Assembly: GCA_025358925.1 (NCBI GenBank)
Contig: JANYHT010000042.1
Coordinates: 1-44,795 of the forward strand
Direction of reading: 5' to 3'
DNA from: Gemmatimonadaceae bacterium
GTDB taxonomy: Bacteria; Gemmatimonadota; Gemmatimonadetes; Gemmatimonadales; Gemmatimonadaceae
DNA length: 44,795 nucleotides
Both the position numbers and the translations under genes were made by a program. The notes beneath the pieces are model-generated. The model searched no databases. It saw nothing but the letters and a program-made list of their open reading frames with translations, and had not been told where the DNA came from. This document shows positions 16,276-24,068 of this stretch, piece after piece (the stretch's first letter is position 1; each line of letters opens with the position of its first letter).

Positions 16276-17838
16276 ATGGCGCAGCCAGCAAAAGCAATTC
16301 TGTGGGTCGATGACGAGGCGGAGCTGCTCGAACCGCATCGTATCCTGCTCGCGGATAAGGGCTATCAGGTGGAAACGGCAACAAATGCCGACGATGCATT
16401 AGAACTGCTTCGTCGCAAGCCGTACGACCTATTACTGCTCGACGAGCAGATGCCTGGCACGCGCGGCCTTGATGCGTACAAGGGTATTCGCGAATTACAG
16501 CCAACGCTGCCGGTGGTGATGGTCACCAAAAGCGAAGAAGACGCGACGCTCAAGGAAGCCATTGGTGCCAACGTGCGCGAATATCTTGTGAAGCCAGTCA
16601 CGCCGCGACAGGTGCTCTCCGTCATCACGCGCATCCTTGAAGGTCCGCTCATCCGTTCGCAGGCGCTGGCTCGCGCCTTCGTCGAACGATTTCGTGCGAT
16701 TGAAGCAGACCGCTATGCGAGTCTTGATTGGCGGGGCTGGATTGATCGATTCAGCGAGCTAATGCAATGGGACGTCGACCTCGCAAACGCCGGAGAACTT
16801 GGCCTACACGAGTCGCTGCGCGGACTGTATCCCGATATGCATCGCGAGTTCGCCACGTTTATGAAGACAGAGTATCCGCGGTGGTTGCGGGAACTTGAAG
16901 GCGATCGCCCACCGCTCTCCGTCGACGTCTTCTCGGAATTTGTCCTGCCCGTATTAGCACGCGATAAGAAAGCAATTTTTATCGTGATCGATTGCTTACG
17001 CGTGGACCAATGGCGCGTGCTGGAGCCGTTGCTCGCGCCGTTATTCGAAGTGGAGACCACGCACTATTACTCCATTTTACCAACCGCGACACCATACGCG
17101 CGCAACGCCTTGTTTAGCGGACTGTTTCCCGGAGAAATCGCAGCTCGGTTTCCTGATTGGTGGGGTGAACGCGATGACGAATCGCTCAACGCGCACGAAC
17201 GCGACCTGCTTGTGGCGCAGTTGGAAGAGCTGCAGATCAAGGCGCCCGTGCGCTATCAAAAGATTACCAGTGCCGCTGACTCCGACGACCTTGATCGACA
17301 CTTGCCTGGCGCAATAGCGGGCGAAGGTATTCACGCATTCGTATTTAACTTTGTAGACTTGCTCACGCACGGTCGCAGTGAGTCCAACATTTTGTTCGAA
17401 GTGGCGCGCGACGAAATTGCGATGCGTGCGCTCACCAAGCAGTGGTTTGAACGTTCGTCGTTATTCACGCTGCTCAGAGAAGCGTCGCGGCGCAATATCT
17501 CCGTGGTCGTGACCAGCGATCATGGCGCCTTGCACTGTAACACACCCGCAACGGTCTTTGCGAAGCGCGATGCAACGGCCAATTTGCGGTACAAATTTGG
17601 CGAGGATATTCGCGCTGAACGACCGGACCATGCGCTGCTCTTCAGCAATTCAGACGATTTGCGACTGCCGCATCGCGGTCACAATAGCAATACGCTGCTC
17701 GCTGCGGGCGACACGTTTTTCGTGTACCCAACAAAACTCCGTGAATACCAGAGCCGCTATCGCGGGAGCTTTTTGCACGGTGGTGTTACGCCCGAGGAAT
17801 GCATTCTCCCCGTCGCCCTACTCACACCTAAACGGTGA
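16276..17838 (+). CDS. PorX-like response regulator with PglZ (alkaline-phosphatase-fold) domain
   Basis: 520 aa, close to PorX of Bacteroidetes. Residues 4-120 form a receiver domain: acidic pocket D12/D13, phospho-acceptor D56 (LLLLDEQMPG), T84 and K106. A helical linker follows, then a PglZ domain with FIVIDCLRVDQWR, YSILPTATPYARNALFSG, FVDLLTHGRSE, VVTSDHGALHC and LPHRGHNSNTL, giving the Asp, Thr and His residues expected for zinc binding in this superfamily. Known PorX proteins regulate type IX secretion and have phosphodiesterase activity; whether this one does is unknown. The ATG at 16276 fits PorX start; the upstream frame lies opposite the neighbouring gene. The stop overlaps the next start (GTGA). 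Confidence 0.88.
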   Translation: MAQPAKAILWVDDEAELLEPHRILLADKGYQVETATNADDALELLRRKPYDLLLLDEQMPGTRGLDAYKGIRELQPTLPVVMVTKSEEDATLKEAIGANVREYLVKPVTPRQVLSVITRILEGPLIRSQALARAFVERFRAIEADRYASLDWRGWIDRFSELMQWDVDLANAGELGLHESLRGLYPDMHREFATFMKTEYPRWLRELEGDRPPLSVDVFSEFVLPVLARDKKAIFIVIDCLRVDQWRVLEPLLAPLFEVETTHYYSILPTATPYARNALFSGLFPGEIAARFPDWWGERDDESLNAHERDLLVAQLEELQIKAPVRYQKITSAADSDDLDRHLPGAIAGEGIHAFVFNFVDLLTHGRSESNILFEVARDEIAMRALTKQWFERSSLFTLLREASRRNISVVVTSDHGALHCNTPATVFAKRDATANLRYKFGEDIRAERPDHALLFSNSDDLRLPHRGHNSNTLLAAGDTFFVYPTKLREYQSRYRGSFLHGGVTPEECILPVALLTPKR

Positions 17839-19742
17839 GTAATTTTGTGAACGACGTGCGCACCACGGGCACGTTTAAAGTGCCCGCGCAGAAACTGTGG
17901 GGGAGACTGTGGATATTTGTACGTCCGCATCGCGGAAAGCTCGTGGGCGTTGTCGTGCTCAACGCCGTCGCCGCCGTTGCCGACGTGTTTTCCTTCACGC
18001 TGCTCATTCCCTTTCTCAACGCGCTGTTCAATAAGCCAGATATCATTCCGCAGGGCTTCATCGGCAATCTGCTGAACGCCAGTATCGGTATGCTGCTGGT
18101 GCCGTCAGACCAAATGGCTTCGCTACGCAACGTCATTCTCGTCGTGCTCGTGGCAGTCGCCGTCAAAAATGTTCTTATTTGGCTGAGCGGGCAGATCGGT
18201 GTGCAATTGCAGGAATACGTCGTCCGCGATTTGCGCGATCGGGTGTACGCACACCTGCTCCGGCTACCGCTCCCGTGGTTTACACGCAATAAAGTTGGCC
18301 AGATTATTTCGCGTGTCCTGAATGATACGAATAACGCAAAAGCCGTCGTTACCGAACTGATCACGCGCTCGATGTGGTCGACGGCTCAAGTAGTCGCAAC
18401 GGTTGTCATGATGTTTGTGGTGTCGTGGCAGCTGTCGCTCGCCGCTCTCGTGGTGGCACCCCTCACGATTGGCGCATTGCAGCCGGTCTTGCGGAAGCTG
18501 CGTAAAGGGTACCGTCGGCTGGGTAACGATCAAGGCGAAATCACAAGCCTCGTGCAGGAAGTTGTGAGTGGCGTTCGTCTGATTAAGTCGTACGGCGCCG
18601 AGCCACGGGAAGAAGCTCGATTTGTGACGCGCAATGCGGCATTCGCGCGCGGTTACGTACGCATCGGTCGACTCTCGCTACTCTCTGGACCGGTTACCGA
18701 AACGTTGGGTACCTTCACGGCCGTCGCCATTCTGTGGTTTGGCGCGCATCTGGTGCTCGTAGATAAATCATTGGATTCGTCGGAGCTCATCGTCTTTCTC
18801 ATCTGGGTGATGCGACTCTTGCAACCACTGAAACAGTTGTCGCAAGTACAGCCCGCCGCGCAGCAGTCGCTCGCGAGTGCAGAACGACTGTTCGAAATAT
18901 TGGACTCGCCTGCCGAGACCGCGCTCGATCGCGGCACAGTGACTGCGCCGCAATTCCAGCATACGGTGGCGTTCGAAGACGTTACATTCGCGTACGACGA
19001 AGGCGCGGAGGCACTGCGCACTGTGTCGTTTACCGCACGCAAAGGAGAAATTATTGCGTTGGTTGGCGCCAGTGGTGCAGGCAAGTCAACGCTGGTCGAC
19101 CTTATTCCTCGATTTGTGGAGCCGACACGCGGTCGCATTACTCTCGACGGTGTGGATCTTCGCGACATCAAACTCGATGCGCTGCGCGCGCTCACCGGCA
19201 TAGTCAGTCAGGATACGGTGCTGTTTAACGACTCGGTACGCGCGAACGTCGCGTTTGGTCGCCCGAGTGCGTCGCAAGCGCAACTTGATGCGGCGGCGAC
19301 GGCGGCGAATGCGCTCGGCTTCATTCACGCGCTCCCGAAAGGTTGGGAAACGAACCTCGGCGAACGCGGTACGCGGCTTTCCGGCGGACAACGGCAGCGT
19401 CTCGCTATAGCGCGTGCATTGCTCTCCGATCCGCCGATTTTGATTCTCGATGAAGCGACCTCAGCGCTCGACGCAGAATCAGAGCGGCTCGTGCAAGAGG
19501 CCATTGATCGATTGCTCGAAGGGCGTACCGTGTTTGTCATCGCGCATCGTCTCTCCACAATTCAGCACGCCAATCGTATTCTCGTGCTGGATCATGGTCG
19601 TGTGACAGAAGAAGGAACGCACGACGAGTTGCTCACGCGTGGCGGCGCGTACGCACGATTGCATGCACTGCAATTTGATCGACGATCTGAGGCGAGCATG
19701 AGCGATGATGAAGCAACGGTCGCACTGTTGGCCGTTGAATGA
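17835..19742 (+). CDS. ABC exporter, fused permease-ATPase (MsbA/lipid A flippase type)
   Basis: 635 aa half-transporter. Six membrane helices lie in residues about 25-330, with the intracellular-loop feature LPLPWFTRNKVGQIISRVLNDTN. The nucleotide-binding domain has Walker A GASGAGKST, Q-loop VSQDTVLFNDSV, signature RLSGGQRQRLAIARAL, Walker B ILILDEATSALD and H-loop AHRLSTI, all intact. The family exports lipids or other hydrophobic compounds as a homodimer; MsbA-type lipid A core flipping is the likeliest role in a Gram-negative envelope, but substrate is not certain. The GTG start overlaps the PorX-like stop as GTGA. The C-terminal 20 residues are acidic and unusual. Confidence 0.9.
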   Translation: MSNFVNDVRTTGTFKVPAQKLWGRLWIFVRPHRGKLVGVVVLNAVAAVADVFSFTLLIPFLNALFNKPDIIPQGFIGNLLNASIGMLLVPSDQMASLRNVILVVLVAVAVKNVLIWLSGQIGVQLQEYVVRDLRDRVYAHLLRLPLPWFTRNKVGQIISRVLNDTNNAKAVVTELITRSMWSTAQVVATVVMMFVVSWQLSLAALVVAPLTIGALQPVLRKLRKGYRRLGNDQGEITSLVQEVVSGVRLIKSYGAEPREEARFVTRNAAFARGYVRIGRLSLLSGPVTETLGTFTAVAILWFGAHLVLVDKSLDSSELIVFLIWVMRLLQPLKQLSQVQPAAQQSLASAERLFEILDSPAETALDRGTVTAPQFQHTVAFEDVTFAYDEGAEALRTVSFTARKGEIIALVGASGAGKSTLVDLIPRFVEPTRGRITLDGVDLRDIKLDALRALTGIVSQDTVLFNDSVRANVAFGRPSASQAQLDAAATAANALGFIHALPKGWETNLGERGTRLSGGQRQRLAIARALLSDPPILILDEATSALDAESERLVQEAIDRLLEGRTVFVIAHRLSTIQHANRILVLDHGRVTEEGTHDELLTRGGAYARLHALQFDRRSEASMSDDEATVALLAVE

Positions 19743-19746
19743 CTTC

Positions 19747-20592
19747 GTGACGGCTCGCATCAACAGCGCACAGGCGCGACTACGAGCCGATCGCCGCGCG
19801 TGGTTTGGTGTTGGGGTCGTTACACTGTTCGTGCTCGCCGCGATCCTGGCTCCGCTGCTGGTGCACTTTGATCCAATACAGATTGACCTGAACATGACCT
19901 TGCGCGCACCGTCGCTCACACACTGGCTTGGCACAGATGCCCAAGGGCGTGATGTGTGGGCGCGACTAGTTTACGGAACACGCGTATCACTGCTTGTCGG
20001 ACTTGCCTCACAAGGACTTTCGCTCACGCTCGGCGTCGTGCTCGGACTGCTGTCAGGTTATCGCGGCCGGTGGACCGACGACTTTATCATGCGGTTAGCC
20101 GATGTCACCTTGGCGTTCCCATCGTTGTTGCTGCTGATTGCGATGGCCGCAGCATTCGAACCGTCACTTCCGGTGGTATGCACGGTGATTGGCGTGGTCG
20201 GTTGGGCTGGCATGGCGCGGCTTGTTCGCGGGCAGGTATTGGTGGTGCGCGAACTCGAATACGTCCAGGCGATGCGCGCGCTCGGAGCGCGTGATCGACG
20301 TATTCTGACGCGACATGTCCTACCGAACATCATTGCACCCGTTGTGATAGCGGCAACGCTCGGCATCGCTGGTGCGATCATGGCGGAGGCCGCGCTCTCG
20401 TTTCTCGGACTTGGTGTCCAGCCTCCAACGCCAAGCTGGGGTTCAATGATTGCCGACGGCCGAGATCTTTCACAGTTACGTAACGCACCATGGACGTCGC
20501 TTTCACCAGGCCTAGCGATCGGCTTTGCCGTGCTCGGGTTCAATCTGTTAGGCGACGCACTTCGCGATGCCCTTGATCCTCGGGAACGCTGA
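19747..20592 (+). CDS. ABC transporter permease, DppC/OppC type
   Basis: 281 aa from the GTG at 19747, four bases after the preceding stop; a TTG at 19735 is another choice. The N-terminal helix (FGVGVVTLFVLAAILAPLLV) and the following LRAPSLTHWLGTDAQGRDVWARLVYG are classic DppC/OppC features, as is the EAA-loop YVQAMRALGARDRRILTRHVLPN and the end SFLGLGVQPPTPSWGSMIADG. It would form part of a peptide or nickel import channel, but no DppB, solute-binding protein or ATPase partner is present in the window. The adjacency to an exporter is probably positional. Confidence 0.9.
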   Translation: MTARINSAQARLRADRRAWFGVGVVTLFVLAAILAPLLVHFDPIQIDLNMTLRAPSLTHWLGTDAQGRDVWARLVYGTRVSLLVGLASQGLSLTLGVVLGLLSGYRGRWTDDFIMRLADVTLAFPSLLLLIAMAAAFEPSLPVVCTVIGVVGWAGMARLVRGQVLVVRELEYVQAMRALGARDRRILTRHVLPNIIAPVVIAATLGIAGAIMAEAALSFLGLGVQPPTPSWGSMIADGRDLSQLRNAPWTSLSPGLAIGFAVLGFNLLGDALRDALDPRER

Positions 20593-20597
20593 TCACC

Positions 20598-20638
20598 GTT
20601 GTTGTGGTTGTTTGTTGTTGTTGTTGTTGTTGTTGGTT
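20598..20638 (+). repeat. (GTT)n microsatellite
   Basis: About 41 bp of GTT/TTG-type triplets with a few interruptions, in the 70-bp gap between the permease and the aminotransferase. It is the complement type of the CAA-rich repeat at 3533-3630. It is followed by the short pyrimidine run CCCCTAGTCCCTCGTCCCTC directly before the aminotransferase ATG. Confidence 0.9.
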
Positions 20639-20662
20639 AACCCCTAGTCCCTCGTCCCTCTC

Positions 20663-21799
20663 ATGTTGCTTTCCATCCGCGCCACCCATTTCCCCTGGAT
20701 GGACACCGATCGCAGCATCTATCTCAACGCTGCCTCGGCCGGTCCTCTGCCGTCAACGGCTGTTACCGTCGCGGACCAGTGGGCGCGTTTACGGCGCACG
20801 CCGCAGTTGCTCCCGTTGCCCGTGCTGCAGGAAGCAGTCGGAACGGCTCGCACCCAGTTTGCCCGATTGATCGGCGCCGATGCCGACGAAATTGCGTTGA
20901 TGCCGAACACCACGTACGGACTCAATCTTGCGGCGCGCGCGTTGCCACTTCGACCGGGGACAATCCTCACATTCGATGGCGAGTTTCCCAGCTGCGTGTA
21001 TCCATTTCAAGCACTGGCGTCGCGTGGCATTTCGCTGGAGCTCGTCCCGCGCGTGAATGGCTTGCCTGATGAAGACACGCTTGTGAAGAAGATTGGACGC
21101 GGTGACGTTGTGGCCGTCGTGATTTCGTGGGTGCAATTCTCTACAGGGTACGTCGCCGACTTGCAACGCATTGGCAACGCGTGCCGTGCGCACGGTGCGT
21201 TTTTTATTGTTGACGGTATCCAAGGCTGTGGTGTTTTGCCGATCAACGTACACGCACTCCCGATCGACATGTTTGCAAGTGGCGCGCAGAAGTGGCTCCT
21301 TGGTCCGTGGGGCACCGGTTTTGTCTACATACGACGAGAGCTCATTCAACAAATCGAACCGCACGATGTTGGATGGGCGTGCATGCGGGCGTCGACCGAT
21401 TACGGCCGCCTCACGGACTACGAATTCGATTTTCTCCCCGATGCGCGTCGGTTTGAAGTTGTGACGCTCGCCTACCAAGATTTTGCAGTGGCCAATGCCG
21501 CGACCACGTTGTTGTTGGAGATCGGCGTGCATGAGGTTGCCGCGCATTGTGCATCACTCGTCGCGCGCGTCGTGCAATGGGTGGAAACGCGACGCGATGT
21601 ACGTCTCGTCAGTGCCGTCGACGCAACGCGTCGCGCCGGCATTGTCGCGTTCGCGCCCACCGACCTCGTCGGCATGAGTGATCGTCTTCAGCGCGCTAAC
21701 GTGATTCACGGAACACGTGAGGGTGCGATTCGTCTGTCGCCGCATTGCTACAACACCGCAAATGAGATCGATGAAGTTCTACGCGTGCTTGAAGGCTAA
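20663..21799 (+). CDS. Class V aminotransferase (cysteine desulfurase-like fold)
   Basis: 378-aa PLP enzyme. The start YLNAASAGPLPSTAV is the usual opening of this group, NTTYGLNLAARAL contacts the cofactor phosphate, IVDGIQGCG contains the PLP-binding Asp, and the Schiff-base lysine is in ASGAQKWLLGPWGTGFVYI. The C-terminal RLSPHCYNTANEIDEVLRVL is also typical. The QKWLLGP context resembles SufS/isopenicillin-epimerase-like members, but the cysteine-bearing loop of true cysteine desulfurases is not clear. The precise substrate is therefore open. The ATG is preceded by a pyrimidine-rich leader rather than a Shine-Dalgarno sequence. Confidence 0.88.
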   Translation: MLLSIRATHFPWMDTDRSIYLNAASAGPLPSTAVTVADQWARLRRTPQLLPLPVLQEAVGTARTQFARLIGADADEIALMPNTTYGLNLAARALPLRPGTILTFDGEFPSCVYPFQALASRGISLELVPRVNGLPDEDTLVKKIGRGDVVAVVISWVQFSTGYVADLQRIGNACRAHGAFFIVDGIQGCGVLPINVHALPIDMFASGAQKWLLGPWGTGFVYIRRELIQQIEPHDVGWACMRASTDYGRLTDYEFDFLPDARRFEVVTLAYQDFAVANAATTLLLEIGVHEVAAHCASLVARVVQWVETRRDVRLVSAVDATRRAGIVAFAPTDLVGMSDRLQRANVIHGTREGAIRLSPHCYNTANEIDEVLRVLEG

Positions 21800-21889
21800 C
21801 GTTGCGCGGACGCGTATTACCTTACATGTTCACGCGCTGCCCGTACTCTCGCGTCCGGGTGTTATCATCGTGACGATTGCTACGCATCC

Positions 21890-22714
21890 ATGCCCGAACT
21901 CTCCATCGACTCCGTACCGGTCCTTCTCACCAAACGCGCCGTCGCTGACGCGCTGCGTTCGTGGGCCATTACGCTTGGATGTCCGGTGTCGTATCTCGAG
22001 CAGGCGCGCGTGGTGTCGGTGCAGCGTGACTTTGTCGAAGGCGAGTGCGAAGTCCGCATCTTCACCCGGGGCGAATCGGCCGTCGTGTCAATGCCGTCGG
22101 CCGCGGCACGCGATCTTGCGTTGGGAAACGATGAAATCAATGCGTTGGTCGAACTCGCGCGAAGTGATGCGGCGCCGGGCACATTCGTTACTCTGCGCGG
22201 CACGACGTTTGTGATTGATGACGAGCCGGTCTCTGTCTCCGTGCTCGATCACGACACGTTCCGAGCGGCAACAAATCCTGCGCGCGCGGCGATGGTGTTC
22301 GATCCGCGTCTCGATGTGGTGGATATGTTGCGCCACGAAGTGTCGGCTGCGGAATGGGAAAAAGGTGGTGGACTTTTACTGTCGCCACATCGCGTCGGAG
22401 CGCTCGCGGGTGGTGTACTCGTTGCGCTGGCGACTGTCTCCGCCGCAGACGGGCACCTCGCTCGTATCCGCGTTATTGTCGCGCCAAATTTTCGCCGCCG
22501 TGGACTTGGGCGACTCGTGCTTCAGGCGCTCGCGAAACATGTATTGTCAGAGGGGTTACTACCATTCGCGCGGATCGGCGCGAATGACATCGCCGCGCGC
22601 GCGCTCGCAGGCGCCACAGGCTTTGTTTACTTTGCACGGGCGCTCACGATGCGTATTACGGCTGTGCCTCACCATCAAGCGGCGCACGGTGGTGCGGGGC
22701 CGGTATTCGCGTAG
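21890..22714 (+). CDS. GNAT-family N-acetyltransferase
   Basis: 274 aa. The C-terminal half carries the GNAT core: RIRVIVAPNFRRRGLGRLVLQAL is the acetyl-CoA pyrophosphate loop (motif A, R/Q-x-x-G-x-G/A type), followed by ARIGANDIAARALAGATGFVYF, a typical motif B. The N-terminal 130 residues have no recognisable domain but are mixed alpha/beta. The acceptor cannot be inferred. The last 59 nt overlap the 3' end of tyrS on the other strand, a fairly large convergent overlap, so the last residues (HHQAAHGGAGPVFA) may be poorly constrained. Confidence 0.82.
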   Translation: MPELSIDSVPVLLTKRAVADALRSWAITLGCPVSYLEQARVVSVQRDFVEGECEVRIFTRGESAVVSMPSAAARDLALGNDEINALVELARSDAAPGTFVTLRGTTFVIDDEPVSVSVLDHDTFRAATNPARAAMVFDPRLDVVDMLRHEVSAAEWEKGGGLLLSPHRVGALAGGVLVALATVSAADGHLARIRVIVAPNFRRRGLGRLVLQALAKHVLSEGLLPFARIGANDIAARALAGATGFVYFARALTMRITAVPHHQAAHGGAGPVFA

Positions 22715-23999
22715 TCGGCACCTGTAGCAATCCGTAGTCACGTGCGCCTTTTCGCAGCAGCAAAAATCGTCCGACCAACAGTTGTTCATCGTGCAGTGTG
22801 CGATCGGTCGCACCAAGCTTCGCACCGTTGACACTGATCCCGCCCTGCTCGAGCAGCCGCTTCGCCGCGCCGCGCGACGCCGCGAGTCCAAGCGTAGTCA
22901 GTGCTGCATACACATCCACGCCCTCCGTCGCGACACTGTTTTCGCCCGCCGCCTCGTACGTTGCAAACGGTATTTCAGCGCGTAACGCCTCCAATGCGTC
23001 GATCGAAAGCAACGTCGGATCCCCTTTCTCAAAAAGCAACGCTGAAACCTCTTTAGCGACGCGAGCGGCCGTCTCTCCGTGGACGCGTGTTGTGACGTCC
23101 ATCGCTAACGCGCGCTGGGCCTCGCGCTTCTCCGGCTGCGTTCGCACGGAAGCGTCGAGTGCTTCGATTAACGGCAAATCCAACAGCGTGAAAAATCGAA
23201 GAAAGCGCGACACATCGCGATCGTCGGCACTCATCCAAAACTGATAAAACTGGTACGGCGAGGTGCGTGCGGCATCAAGCCACACCGCGCCCGTTTCGCT
23301 TTTTCCAAACTTGGTCCCGTTCGCATTCGTGATGAGCGGAAACGTCAACGCATGCGCTTCGTGTCCCGTTACCCGACGAATGAGATCGGTACCGGCTGTG
23401 ATATTGCCCCATTGATCGCTGCCGCCTATTTGCAGCGTTACACCTTCACGCCGATGCAATTCAAGAAAATCGTATGCCTGCAGCAGCATGTACGAAAATT
23501 CGGTGAACGATATGCCAGACTCCAGTCGCGACTTCACGGAGTCCTTCGCCAACATCACGTTCACCGAAAAATGCTTGCCGGTATCGCGCAAAAAGTCTAG
23601 CAGTGAAAGCGGTGCCAACCACTCGACGTTATTCAGTAGTTTCGCGGCGTGCGGACCTTCGAAGTCTAGGAACCGTTCGAGCTGGCCACGAATCGCCGAC
23701 GCGTTCTCGGCAATCGTTTCCAAACTCTGTAGGGTGCGTTCCGAACTCTTACCACTCGGATCGCCAATCATGCCGGTGCCACCCCCCACCAGTGCAATAG
23801 GTCGATGTCCGGCTCGCTGCAAATGCACGAGGCCCATCACCGGAATCAGATTGCCAACGTGCAGACTCGATGCCGTGGGATCAAAACCGCAATAACCGGT
23901 GACCGGACCCGCGCGTAACGCTGTCGCAAGCCCGTCGGTGTGCTGAAAGAGTAGCTCGCGCCACGTGAGCTCGGAGATAGGCGCTGGATGATCAGACAT
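22656..23999 (-). CDS. tyrS: Tyrosyl-tRNA synthetase
   Basis: 447-aa class I synthetase. The HIGH equivalent is LHVGNL within CGFDPTASSLHVGNLIPV; GGGTGMIGDPSGK, LQAYDFLELHRREGVTLQIGGSDQWGN and the KMSKS equivalent KFGKSETGAVWL follow in order. A C-terminal S4 RNA-binding domain is present (SRGAAKRLLEQGGISVNG). The last 15 or so residues are an Arg/Pro/His-rich tail that overlaps the convergent GNAT gene by 59 nt. Start ATG at 23997-23999. No T-box or other leader regulation is visible in the 69-bp gap to the divergent PBP gene. Confidence 0.97.
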   Translation of the reverse strand: MSDHPAPISELTWRELLFQHTDGLATALRAGPVTGYCGFDPTASSLHVGNLIPVMGLVHLQRAGHRPIALVGGGTGMIGDPSGKSSERTLQSLETIAENASAIRGQLERFLDFEGPHAAKLLNNVEWLAPLSLLDFLRDTGKHFSVNVMLAKDSVKSRLESGISFTEFSYMLLQAYDFLELHRREGVTLQIGGSDQWGNITAGTDLIRRVTGHEAHALTFPLITNANGTKFGKSETGAVWLDAARTSPYQFYQFWMSADDRDVSRFLRFFTLLDLPLIEALDASVRTQPEKREAQRALAMDVTTRVHGETAARVAKEVSALLFEKGDPTLLSIDALEALRAEIPFATYEAAGENSVATEGVDVYAALTTLGLAASRGAAKRLLEQGGISVNGAKLGATDRTLHDEQLLVGRFLLLRKGARDYGLLQVPTTRIPAPHHRAPLDGEAQP

Positions 24000-24068
24000 A
24001 CATCTAAGATATCCGAGCAGAAGCTCTTGGCGCGCCCTGGGGTGCGTTGGTAGCCTTCACCATCTCAA

